A stretch of 11,123 nucleotides of DNA from an uncultured Ruminococcus sp. (GTDB taxonomy: Bacteria; Bacillota; Clostridia; Oscillospirales; Ruminococcaceae): the NCBI GenBank assembly GCA_947173865.1, contig CAMWGS010000043.1, forward strand, positions 1-11,123. The letters run 5' to 3'. Position 1 is the stretch's first letter. Every line of letters begins with the position of its first letter. The notes under the pieces were generated by a model. The model did not search any database. It was given only the letters and a program-made list of their open reading frames with translations, and was not told the DNA's origin. The position numbers and the translations under genes are program-made. Below are positions 1-6,624 of the stretch, piece after piece.

Positions 1-795
1 GACAACAGGAACAGTTCCCGAAATCAGAAATCTTGCCGTTTTGGTTGCGCCACCATCCGCCTTTCCACCTAATGTACACTTCATGGAAACAAATCCTGTA
101 AAAAGCGTCATCGAAATCGTCATGCCCCATGTGATTATTTTTTTCAGCAGACCTACTATGCTTTCAAGCGAAACGTTCGGAAAAATACTCCCCGAAACCG
201 CCAGTACTGCAGTTACACTGAGTACGGGAATCAGAAAATGCCGTGAAAGTTCCACTATAAGTTCCGACGCTCCGAGTATGAGAACATTGTAAATTCCTGC
301 TGTCGTTATACCTCCGCTTGCAACGGTAATTCCCGTAAAAACAGGTACAAAAACTAAAATAAAACTTCCGCCACGTTCAATAGCCGTCAAAGATTCTTCA
401 TAAACCGTGAAAAGCTGTGGCATAATAACCGTGACCGCTGTCATTACACAAATCATATTGTAAAGACTAGACGATGTTCCCGACGCAAAAACACTTTCAC
501 CCGCACTTTTCATTACCGCCGTAAACAAGACAACTATAATAATTGTCTTGAAAACTTTCAGCGGTGCAGAAATCCTTGCAACAAACGAATCCTTTACCAT
601 TGTTATCAGTTCACCAAGCGAAAGACCGCTGATGTCTCCGTAACTGTAACCAATATCATAATCTGACATAATATCATCAATCTGCTGTCCTATTTCCGAT
701 TCACTGTCTGTATATTCGACGGCAAAACTATACAGCGGACAAACCATAGTCAGCAAAACAAAAAACATAATCGGTATAATTATTAATCTTTTCAT
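1..795 (-). CDS. spoIIIAE: Stage III sporulation protein AE, 3' end outside window
   Basis: The first 265 codons are present and the gene runs off the window edge; the family is usually about 400 residues. SpoIIIAE is a polytopic mother-cell membrane protein of the SpoIIIA-SpoIIQ channel that links mother cell and forespore after engulfment and is needed for late forespore gene expression. Residues 1-25 form a signal-like hydrophobic N-terminus, followed by a short acidic extracytoplasmic stretch. Several hydrophobic segments then follow (about 83-95, 113-130, 144-160, 189-203 and 221-237). The family signature around residues 238-262 is clear: SMKCTLGGKADG, then TKTARFLISG and VPVV. The ATG at 795 follows AGGAC at a suitable distance and lies 7 bp after the spoIIIAD stop, so the two genes belong to one operon. 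Assignment rests on the signature plus gene order. Confidence 0.95.
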   Translation of the reverse strand, partial: MKRLIIIPIMFFVLLTMVCPLYSFAVEYTDSESEIGQQIDDIMSDYDIGYSYGDISGLSLGELITMVKDSFVARISAPLKVFKTIIIVVLFTAVMKSAGESVFASGTSSSLYNMICVMTAVTVIMPQLFTVYEESLTAIERGGSFILVFVPVFTGITVASGGITTAGIYNVLILGASELIVELSRHFLIPVLSVTAVLAVSGSIFPNVSLESIVGLLKKIITWGMTISMTLFTGFVSMKCTLGGKADGGATKTARFLISGTVPVV

Positions 796-802
796 ACTTG
801 TC

Positions 803-1192
803 CTATATTATTTCATTTATTCTTTCGAGGAGTGCTTTCAGTACAGGCAGGCTCATGAACGTGACAGCTCCCCTTCCCCACATTTCCGCTGCCGATGCAA
901 TGGCGTTTTCTCCGCTGTCACGGCATATCTCGCACGTTATCTGCGTTATGAAACAAACCGCAGCAGCCTTAAAAATAAGTGAAATATAGCTGTCTGATAT
1001 ACCTGCCTGAGAAAATATGTCCTGTACCTCCGAAACAAGTGGAGCAAGAAACAGCATGAACCCACCAACCACAGTAACACACGCCACAAGTGCAATCATA
1101 AGTGACTGTTCATGGCAATGCTGTCGCAACAGAACCGCAAAAATTGCAGAACATACACAAAAAACCGCAACCGAAAAACAGTTTTCTACCAT
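803..1192 (-). CDS. spoIIIAD: Stage III sporulation protein AD
   Basis: A small membrane protein of 129 residues, close to the family's usual length, and a component of the SpoIIIA-SpoIIQ channel. Hydrophobic segments cover roughly residues 5-22, 31-52 and 70-82. The family motif region is visible as IFKAAAVCFITQITCEICRD followed by SGENAIASAAE at residues 73-103, and a final amphipathic/hydrophobic segment closes the protein. Its ATG lies inside the last codons of spoIIIAC: the start and the AC stop share the string ATGGTAG, a 7-bp overlap. No good Shine-Dalgarno sequence precedes the start, so translation is probably coupled to spoIIIAC. The TAG stop is 7 bp before spoIIIAE. Confidence 0.95.
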   Translation of the reverse strand: MVENCFSVAVFCVCSAIFAVLLRQHCHEQSLMIALVACVTVVGGFMLFLAPLVSEVQDIFSQAGISDSYISLIFKAAAVCFITQITCEICRDSGENAIASAAEMWGRGAVTFMSLPVLKALLERINEII

Positions 1193-1386
1193 AAGCCGAA
1201 CACCGTTTTTACTTTTTCAAACAAATCACCGATTTCGTCCACTATAACCAGCAATACAACTATAAGTCCCGCAAGAGTGGTCATCATTGCCTGTTCTTCA
1301 CGTTCCGCACGCTTCAAAACAAGATTCAGTACAGCAATAATAATTCCTGTTCCCGCAATTTTAAAAATCAAATCAATGTCCATCAT
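1186..1386 (-). CDS. spoIIIAC: Stage III sporulation protein AC
   Basis: A 66-residue membrane protein of the SpoIIIA-SpoIIQ channel, matching the family length of about 65-68. It has two hydrophobic helices, about residues 6-24 and 38-49, joined by a short charged turn (KRAEREEQ). The family-typical LIVVLLVIVDEIGDLFEKVK segment follows at about residues 41-60, and the protein ends VFGLW. The start is one of two adjacent ATG codons (1386 or 1383), each 6-9 nt after AAAGGAAG. A longer reading back to 1479 would overlap spoIIIAB and ignore this ribosome binding site, so it is rejected. The gene starts 17 bp after the spoIIIAB stop and overlaps spoIIIAD by 7 bp. Confidence 0.94.
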   Translation of the reverse strand: MMDIDLIFKIAGTGIIIAVLNLVLKRAEREEQAMMTTLAGLIVVLLVIVDEIGDLFEKVKTVFGLW

Positions 1387-1403
1387 CTTCTTCCTTTCGT
1401 GCT

Positions 1404-1910
1404 TTAAATTACAAGTATGCCGACCATTACACCAAACAACATACCGACGCTTCTGTAAAGCTTTCCTTTCTGCGAACACGCCTCTGAACGCTTTTTCTCC
1501 AGCATTACAGCCGTTTCTTCAAGTGCGTTTATTGAGACAAGCTGACCTTCAATATCACTTCTGCCCAGTACTTCCCCAAAATCACATAACAATTTCTTTT
1601 CGTCGTCAGGAAGATTTTTCTGTGAATTTACGGCATTTTTCCATATTTCATGAAAATCGTCCTGCTGACTGTAACTTTCGGGAATTTCATTTAAAAATGT
1701 AAGACGGAAAAGTTGTCCGTTTTGTCGTAATTCCGAGCTGAGATAATATACGTCAACAGCACGACACCTGATAATCATCGCAGAATTCATAAACATTTCC
1801 CTGATACTCTTGCATAATTCGAGTTCTGTTTTCAGACGTTCAGAAAACGAAATCCCAGCAATTCCCCCCGCAGTTGAAAACAATACCGCCGCAACAATCC
1901 TAAAAAGCAT
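1404..1910 (-). CDS. spoIIIAB: Stage III sporulation protein AB
   Basis: A protein of 168 residues, close to the family length of about 171. One hydrophobic segment near the N-terminus (about residues 4-21) and another at the C-terminus (GMLFGVMVGILVI) flank a mostly helical soluble region. This is the SpoIIIAB layout, which resembles type II secretion/pilus inner-membrane proteins of the GspF class. The central FGEVLGRSDIEGQL motif (about residues 111-124) and the KGKLYRSVGMLFG ending match the family. It probably works with the SpoIIIAA ATPase at the mother-cell membrane. The ATG at 1910 follows AGGAGG with 7-nt spacing. It overlaps the end of spoIIIAA by 11 bp, indicating tight translational coupling. 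Confidence 0.93.
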   Translation of the reverse strand: MLFRIVAAVLFSTAGGIAGISFSERLKTELELCKSIREMFMNSAMIIRCRAVDVYYLSSELRQNGQLFRLTFLNEIPESYSQQDDFHEIWKNAVNSQKNLPDDEKKLLCDFGEVLGRSDIEGQLVSINALEETAVMLEKKRSEACSQKGKLYRSVGMLFGVMVGILVI

Positions 1911-2823
1911 TTTTCAGCCTCCTGATTTCCCGTATTTTTCCTGGAAAACCGCTTCCCTCCAAAAAAACCGCATAGTCAAAAACTCCTGATTCAAGCAACG
2001 GTTTTATAGCAGTACGTTTCATAAGGTTTTCATAATTTTCTGCGTGAACCGTTGCGGCAAAATTCACACCACAACCGAAAGCCTGTAAAATAGCTTCTGA
2101 ATCTTCGGTTTCCGAAATTTCATCACAGAAAATCATATCGGGTGAAAGTGTACGAACTGCCGAAATTATTCCCACCGAACGCTTACAACCCACAAGCACA
2201 TCGGTCAGAACTCCTACGTCATTTTCCGGCACACCTCCAAAGGAAGAAGAAATTTCATTACGTTCGTCAATCAGCGATACCTTGAAACTGTTTCCGCACA
2301 TTCTGCACAAATCACGAAGAACAGTAGTTTTTCCCGAATTTACTCCTCCACATATAATTACACTGTTCTGATTCCTGAAAATTCTTTCATAAACCTGTAC
2401 CGCACAGTTTTCAACGCACCTTGCAATGCGAAAATTCAACGAACTGAAATCACTGATAGTTTGTCCGACACTGTCTGAATAAGTACCCGCAACACCCACA
2501 CGAATTCCACTTTTCAGAACAAAATACCCCTCATGCAGTTCCCTTGTACAGCTATAAACGGAAAAATGACAAAGTTTTTCGACAATCTGCCTAATATCAT
2601 CCGTTGTTACTCTGACACATTCGGAATCGTGATAATTATCCGTAAGCCTGCCACTTCTTGTCAGATATTTTATCTTATTCGGATAAATATACGATACAGA
2701 CCTTTTACATCTGAGACGAATTTCCGTCGCTTTTCTCTCATTAAAGTTTACAGACTGCATAGCTGTCCTTACAGATTCAGTCACATAAGATGAAATTATT
2801 TCATAGCTTGTACTGTCCGTCAT
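1900..2823 (-). CDS. spoIIIAA: Stage III sporulation protein AA, secretion-type ATPase
   Basis: A cytoplasmic ATPase of 307 residues, related to type II/IV secretion ATPases, thought to energise the SpoIIIA channel in the mother cell. Walker A is at residues 159-166 (G-GVNS-GKT, with K165 and T166) and Walker B at about 228-235 (PDMIFCDE). The family signatures IDERNEI (185-191), GGVPENDVG (196-204) and TDVLVGCKRS (207-216) are all present, and an ATVH box ends at H260. I chose the ATG at 2823 because AAAGGAG lies 8 nt upstream; the in-frame GTG at 2841 would place that ribosome binding site inside the coding region. This is the first gene of the operon. A sigma-E-like promoter precedes it and spoIIIAB overlaps its end. 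Confidence 0.95.
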   Translation of the reverse strand: MTDSTSYEIISSYVTESVRTAMQSVNFNERKATEIRLRCKRSVSYIYPNKIKYLTRSGRLTDNYHDSECVRVTTDDIRQIVEKLCHFSVYSCTRELHEGYFVLKSGIRVGVAGTYSDSVGQTISDFSSLNFRIARCVENCAVQVYERIFRNQNSVIICGGVNSGKTTVLRDLCRMCGNSFKVSLIDERNEISSSFGGVPENDVGVLTDVLVGCKRSVGIISAVRTLSPDMIFCDEISETEDSEAILQAFGCGVNFAATVHAENYENLMKRTAIKPLLESGVFDYAVFLEGSGFPGKIREIRRLKNAF

Positions 2824-2844
2824 TATAAACACTCCTTTCACTTA

Positions 2845-2874
2845 ATAATATTCACATATTACTCTCAATATTAC
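2845..2874 (-). promoter_or_regulatory. Possible sigma-E promoter of spoIIIA
   Basis: Reading the minus strand, GTAATATT (2874-2867) resembles the sigma-E -35 element. After 14 bp, AATATTAT (2852-2845) matches 5 of 8 positions of the -10 consensus CATACAAT. The spoIIIA operon of Bacillus subtilis is controlled by sigma-E, so such a site is expected here. The predicted start point falls at about 2838, within or next to the ribosome binding site, giving a very short leader; this lowers confidence. The -35 element abuts the T-tract of the preceding terminator. Confidence 0.35.
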
Positions 2875-2898
2875 AAAAAAAGGACGCATTAAGCGTCC
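2875..2898 (-). terminator. Second of two tandem intrinsic terminators
   Basis: On the minus strand GGACGC pairs with GCGTCC around a TTAAT loop (2898-2882), followed by seven T residues (2881-2875). It lies directly behind another terminator and should catch read-through from the ABC transporter operon before spoIIIAA. Confidence 0.8.
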
Positions 2899-2903
2899 GG
2901 AAA

Positions 2904-2940
2904 CAAAAAAACAGCACACCGAAGTGTGCTGTAATTTTTT
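2904..2940 (-). terminator. First of two tandem intrinsic terminators
   Basis: On the minus strand a perfect 9-bp stem, ACAGCACAC with GTGTGCTGT (2932-2924 and 2919-2911), closes on a TTCG tetraloop (2923-2920) and runs into a T-tract. The stem ends in U residues and the flank before it is A-rich. It starts only a few bases after the stop codon of the downstream permease gene, so it ends the sugar ABC operon. Confidence 0.9.
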
Positions 2941-2944
2941 AGGA

Positions 2945-3859
2945 TTATTCCTTAACACCACCGAGGGCAACACCAGCAATGATGAACTTAGAAAGACAGA
3001 TGTATGCAATGATAATCGGAATAATACCGAGTGCAATACAAGTGTAAATCATACCGTAGTCAGCAGTTTTCTGTGATGACTGGAGAATACCAAGCATCAT
3101 AGGAAGTGTACGGAGGTTTGTTGTACCGCCCTTGTTGGGGTCGATAAGAATCATATTAGGTGTATAGAAGTTATTCCAGCTTGCGATGAAAGCAAAGATT
3201 GCCTGTACGGCAATAGCCGGCTTCATCATAGGAATAGCTATCTGAAGGAATGTTCTGAATTCGCTACATCCGTCGATACGTGCAGCCTCAACAATAGCCT
3301 GTGAGAATGAAGACTTGAGGTAGGAAACCATGAAGTATACTACCGCAGGTGCTGCAACAGCCGGAATAATAAGCGGAATGAATGAGTTTGTAAGACCAAG
3401 GTTAATCATGAACTTAACGAAACCTGCGGAAGTTACCTGTACAGGAACCATCATTACAAGAAGAATAGCTGTATAGGCAGCATCTTTAATTTTAAAGTCA
3501 TAAACACGAATACCATAAGCTGTCATAGCTGAGAAGAAAACAGTAAGGAAAGTTGAACAAACAGTGATAGTCAAGCTGTTTTTGTAACCAATCATAAGAC
3601 TGAAATCTTCCGAAGTCTTAGTGCTGAGATTCTTGACGTTTTCAGCAAAATGGCCACTTGGAACAAAAAGACTTCCAAGACCTGTCATGCTGATGATTTC
3701 GCCGTGAGAACGTGTAGCATTAAGAATAAGAATATAAATAGGAAGCAAACAGATAATTGTAAGAATAATCAGCCACACAAAGATTATGCCTGACTTGATT
3801 TTCAGACTTTTTGTGTAGTTATCCTGAGTGTCTCCGTAAGTTGCTTTCATCTTGCTCAT
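2945..3859 (-). CDS. Carbohydrate ABC transporter permease, MalG type
   Basis: A 304-residue inner-membrane permease of the binding-protein-dependent sugar importer class (CUT1, MalG-like). Hydrophobic segments lie near residues 25-46, 93-115, 128-147, 159-180, 211-227 and 267-296. The cytoplasmic EAA loop that docks on the ATPase is visible at residues 191-210 (EAARIDG ending in the conserved P210). The large periplasm-type loop after helix 1 (about 47-90) is normal for this family. Its ATG overlaps the stop of the preceding permease gene in an ATGA arrangement, with GGAGG 9 nt upstream. It is the last gene of the operon and is followed at once by tandem terminators. The substrate cannot be read from the permease; oligosaccharides such as cellodextrins or xylo-oligosaccharides are only a guess from the likely host. 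Confidence 0.92.
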   Translation of the reverse strand: MSKMKATYGDTQDNYTKSLKIKSGIIFVWLIILTIICLLPIYILILNATRSHGEIISMTGLGSLFVPSGHFAENVKNLSTKTSEDFSLMIGYKNSLTITVCSTFLTVFFSAMTAYGIRVYDFKIKDAAYTAILLVMMVPVQVTSAGFVKFMINLGLTNSFIPLIIPAVAAPAVVYFMVSYLKSSFSQAIVEAARIDGCSEFRTFLQIAIPMMKPAIAVQAIFAFIASWNNFYTPNMILIDPNKGGTTNLRTLPMMLGILQSSQKTADYGMIYTCIALGIIPIIIAYICLSKFIIAGVALGGVKE

Positions 3860-4965
3860 ATACTAAGACCTCCAAACTGTTTATTCTTTGACTTCTGCTG
3901 TTTGATAAGCTCTTTACGTTCCTTCTTCTTTCTGTGTTCATCTTCGTCACGGTTAAGACGGAAGATAATAGCACCGAGAACAGCAGTAATGATGAAGAGT
4001 ACAACAGAAGCTGCACCTGAATAACCGTATGACGGTTCAATAGCACCACTGTGGAACTTATCATAAATATAAACAGCAATTGTTTCAATATTGTCGATAC
4101 GTGCACCTTCTTTTGAAGTTGTGAAAAGGTAAGGCATATCGAACATCTGGAGACCACCAATCATAGAAGTGATGACTGTGTAAACGAGAATCGGGCTGAG
4201 GAGCGGAACAGTAATCTTGATGAAAGTCTGACCGCTTGAAGCACCGTCGATGCTTGCAGCCTCGAAGAGAGACGGGTTAATACCCATGATACCTGACATA
4301 AGCATAATCATTGTGTTACCAAACCACATCCATGTCTGAATAAACATAACGATTATACGAGGAGGCCATACTACTTCACTCGGAATATTCTTTGTCATGT
4401 TAAAGAATTCGCCGTCTTTGAGGATACCGAGAGACCTACCAAGGATAGTAGCTGCCGAATAGTTTGTATCAGCACAAAGCTGAAGGAAAAGTACAGCTAT
4501 TGAAGCAGCAGTAATGATATTAGGCATATACATTATTACCTTGAAGAAACCTTTTCCCGGAATCTTAAGTTTAGCGTCTGTGAACCAGACAGCGAGTGAA
4601 AGTGAAAGTGCAATCTGTGGTACGAAGTTACCAAACCAAAGAACAATTGTATTTTTCAGACATCTTACAAAGTTCTGATGCTGTACGTCGATAGACATAA
4701 GTGCCTTTGCAGCAGCCTTTACTTCCTTGTCGGAGCTGAGAAGGTCTGACTTGTTGTAAGGATGACTGAAAAGAAGGTCACTGAAGTTCTGGAAACCAAC
4801 CCATGAATCGCCTGCGCTCTGATTTCCCTTAAAAGCAAGAATAAAGGTGTAAATCAGAGGCCATAACTGGAAAAAGCAATAAACAATAAAAAACGGTAAA
4901 ATAAATATGTAACCATATTTAGCATAGCTGATTGATTTAATTCTGCTCTGAGCAGATGATGCCAT
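3856..4965 (-). CDS. Carbohydrate ABC transporter permease, MalF/UgpA type
   Basis: A 369-residue permease that should form a heterodimer with the product of the next gene. The first helix is at about residues 18-45. A long extracytoplasmic insertion of about 60 residues (46-103) follows, then further helices at about 107-128, 142-163, 204-224, 256-275 and 320-336. The EAA loop is at residues 235-254 (EAASIDG and P254). The C-terminal tail (337-369) is highly charged and lysine-rich, longer than is usual. I chose the ATG at 4965 because AAAGGG lies just upstream; a TTG at 4998 in the same frame would put that site inside the gene and add a cysteine-valine repeat with no family counterpart. 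The spacer between the ribosome binding site and ATG is a GT dinucleotide tract. The stop overlaps the next permease by 4 bp. Confidence 0.92.
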   Translation of the reverse strand: MASSAQSRIKSISYAKYGYIFILPFFIVYCFFQLWPLIYTFILAFKGNQSAGDSWVGFQNFSDLLFSHPYNKSDLLSSDKEVKAAAKALMSIDVQHQNFVRCLKNTIVLWFGNFVPQIALSLSLAVWFTDAKLKIPGKGFFKVIMYMPNIITAASIAVLFLQLCADTNYSAATILGRSLGILKDGEFFNMTKNIPSEVVWPPRIIVMFIQTWMWFGNTMIMLMSGIMGINPSLFEAASIDGASSGQTFIKITVPLLSPILVYTVITSMIGGLQMFDMPYLFTTSKEGARIDNIETIAVYIYDKFHSGAIEPSYGYSGAASVVLFIITAVLGAIIFRLNRDEDEHRKKKERKELIKQQKSKNKQFGGLSI

Positions 4966-4977
4966 ACACACACACAC
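4966..4977 (-). repeat. (GT)6 tract between ribosome binding site and permease start
   Basis: On the minus strand the tract GTGTGTGTGTGT separates AAAGG from the ATG at 4965, giving an 11-12 nt spacer. Gain or loss of one repeat unit would shift the spacing by 2 nt. Six units is short, so instability is a possibility and not a conclusion. Confidence 0.85.
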
Positions 4978-4999
4978 CCTTTCGTAATATTTAAACAAG

Positions 5000-5029
5000 T
5001 GCCGATGGAACGATTATGTCCCATCGGCA
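5000..5029 (-). other. Intercistronic hairpin after the solute-binding protein gene
   Basis: A perfect 9-bp inverted repeat, TGCCGATGG and CCATCGGCA, encloses an 11-nt loop in the 88-bp gap between the binding-protein stop and the permease start. It is not followed by a real T-tract, so it is unlikely to be a full terminator. Hairpins in this position in sugar ABC operons commonly stabilise the upstream message or partly reduce downstream expression, which fits the excess of binding protein over permease normally needed. Confidence 0.7.
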
Positions 5030-5053
5030 ATAAACTTAGGACTTAACTAAATA

Positions 5054-6562
5054 TTACTGAAGGTCAGGAATATCGGAAGCAACCTTTTCCATAAATGTAA
5101 TCTGAGTATCTTCCCATGAAGCACCGGATTCAAGGTATTCAGCCTGAACTGTTTCAATGAAGTCAGCCTTGATTGTAGCATCATAAGGAGTGATAAGACC
5201 GTTAAGGTTAATCTTCTTAGCATTCTCGTGGAGAACAGCGAAGTAGTTCTGACCATCGAGGAGGTTTGTAACGTAGTCATTCGGGTTTTCACCTGAATCA
5301 ACGATATCCTGCATTACAGCCATGTTGTTGCAGTACTCAGGCTTGCTGAGAGCGTATTCCTTAATCTGTTCCTGGTCAACTGTAAATGTCTTGATGAAGG
5401 ACTGAGCCTCTTCTGCGTTATCAGTAGCAGGATTAACAACAATCCATGTACCGCCCCAGAAGTAAGGTGAAGGACCCTGACAAACATTCCACTTACCGTA
5501 TGTTGCACCGCCTTCGCCACCTGCTGCCTGAGCAAGAATAGCGTCACCGAAGCCCCATGTTGATACGAAGAAGCCCATTGCACTGTCGTCCTGACCTGAA
5601 GCATACCAAGAAGCATCCCACTGAGGATTCTTTGTTACGCCGCCGCAATCCCAAAGTCTCTTAGCATAGTTAGCGAATTCTTCACATGAAGCGTCAACTT
5701 CGAGAGCGTTATCAACAACCCAAGGAGTTGTACGGCTTGCTGCGAATACCTGCCACATACCACCGAGTGTATCAGCGAGAGCTGTCTTACCGCCGGACTG
5801 TTCAGCAATATCTTCAGCAGCTGTTACGAAGCTTTCCCAATCGCCAATCTTAGCCTGCATTTCTTCAGGAGATGTTACACCGAGATACTGTTCAGCGAGG
5901 TCTGTTCTATAAGCGAAACCACCTGCTGCTGCCTGCCATGAAACGCCCTTACGAACGCCGTTGGAATCCTTACCGATTTCGTCTGTGTAAGAATAGATAT
6001 CAGCAAAGTTTGCATCTGAGAAACCGAGCTGCTCAAGAGGAGCTGTCTTAGTATCATCGTTGATGTACTTAAGAGCCCAGTCTGCTTCACAGAAGTAAAC
6101 GTCGAGGTCAGCACCGTCATTGAAGAGAGCGTCATACTTTTCAGAAGCAGAACCGCCGCCTACATCGAAGTTGATGAAGTTTACCTTGTCGTCAGAAGTT
6201 CCTGTAGCCTTCTTCCACTGTTCGAGCATAGCAGGTACGTCATCAGCGTTCCAAGCTGCTACTGTGAATACGTCACCGCCTGTAGCGAGTGAAATTTCGC
6301 CGAGTTCAGCAGAAGCTGTTGATTCAACAGCAGAAGATTCGTCAGCATCAGAAGATTCTGCGTCGCTTGATTCTTCAGCAGAAGATTCTTCATCGGTTGA
6401 TTCCTCAGCAGAAGATTCATCAGAAGATTCTGCACTGCTCTCGGGAGCAGAAGAAGTTGTGCTTGTAGATGAAGTATCATCTTCCTTACCACAGCTTGCG
6501 AATGCACCAGTAGCCATAGCAAGTGTAGCTACTAAAGCTAATGTTCTTTTAAGTGTGTTCAT
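5054..6562 (-). CDS. Sugar ABC transporter solute-binding lipoprotein
   Basis: A 502-residue extracellular solute-binding protein of the family 1 (MalE/UgpB-like) type. The lipoprotein signal is at residues 1-24, with the lipobox FAS-C24, so the mature protein should be anchored to the outer face of the membrane through Cys24. Residues 31-86 are a low-complexity Ser/Glu/Asp linker. The binding domain begins near residue 88. An alpha/beta start, many aromatic residues likely to stack on sugar rings (for example the W-rich stretches near residues 300-335 and 365-375), and a C-terminal helical end are consistent with the fold. The ATG at 6562 follows AAGGAGG with 9-nt spacing, a very strong site. 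It is the first gene of the operon, ahead of both permease genes; no ATPase gene follows. Five further cysteines beyond the lipid-linked one are visible. Substrate is unknown. Confidence 0.92.
   Translation of the reverse strand: MNTLKRTLALVATLAMATGAFASCGKEDDTSSTSTTSSAPESSAESSDESSAEESTDEESSAEESSDAESSDADESSAVESTASAELGEISLATGGDVFTVAAWNADDVPAMLEQWKKATGTSDDKVNFINFDVGGGSASEKYDALFNDGADLDVYFCEADWALKYINDDTKTAPLEQLGFSDANFADIYSYTDEIGKDSNGVRKGVSWQAAAGGFAYRTDLAEQYLGVTSPEEMQAKIGDWESFVTAAEDIAEQSGGKTALADTLGGMWQVFAASRTTPWVVDNALEVDASCEEFANYAKRLWDCGGVTKNPQWDASWYASGQDDSAMGFFVSTWGFGDAILAQAAGGEGGATYGKWNVCQGPSPYFWGGTWIVVNPATDNAEEAQSFIKTFTVDQEQIKEYALSKPEYCNNMAVMQDIVDSGENPNDYVTNLLDGQNYFAVLHENAKKINLNGLITPYDATIKADFIETVQAEYLESGASWEDTQITFMEKVASDIPDLQ
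6305..6472 (-). repeat. Low-complexity repeat encoding a Ser/Glu-rich linker
   Basis: Imperfect copies of a unit around cagaagattc (plus-strand reading) recur through this stretch and encode residues 31-86 of the binding lipoprotein, mostly Ser, Glu, Asp and Ala in SSAEES/SSDAES-like units. The linker probably spaces the sugar-binding domain away from the membrane through the cell wall. Repeat number may vary between strains. Confidence 0.85.
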
Positions 6563-6586
6563 TAGATTTTTCCTCCTTAAATATGT

Positions 6587-6613
6587 ATATTATATTTCAG
6601 ATAAATATAATAT
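6587..6613 (-). repeat. AT-only inverted repeat upstream of binding-protein ribosome binding site
   Basis: Perfect 11-bp arms (6587-6597 and 6603-6613) around a 5-nt loop, made only of A and T. Two mismatched bases and two further pairs extend the arms. It sits about 10 nt before AAGGAGG of the solute-binding gene, so it could be an operator for a repressor or an mRNA hairpin near the 5' side of the ribosome binding site. Confidence 0.6.
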
Positions 6614-6624
6614 GTATGAATAAC

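Noticed and set aside
1387..1479. Longer 97-residue form of SpoIIIAC
   Set aside because: It exceeds the family length, overlaps spoIIIAB by 76 bp and begins without a ribosome binding site.
1112..1702. Plus-strand ORF of 196 codons
   Set aside because: It runs antisense across three certain spoIIIA genes and its composition (Ser, Thr, Arg, Phe mixtures) matches no family.
2824..2841. Earlier GTG start for spoIIIAA at 2841
   Set aside because: It would place the AAAGGAG ribosome binding site inside the coding sequence; the ATG at 2823 is correctly spaced from it.
4966..4998. Earlier TTG start for the first permease at 4998
   Set aside because: The added residues include translated GT repeat (VCVC) and the AAAGGG site; the ATG at 4965 fits better.
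6305..6472. CRISPR-like regular repeats
   Set aside because: The units are in-frame codon repeats of variable spacing inside a gene, without equal-length unique spacers.
6120..6623. Plus-strand ORF of 167 codons, Ser-rich
   Set aside because: It is the antisense shadow of the Ser/Glu repeat in the binding lipoprotein; low-complexity DNA keeps the opposite frame open.
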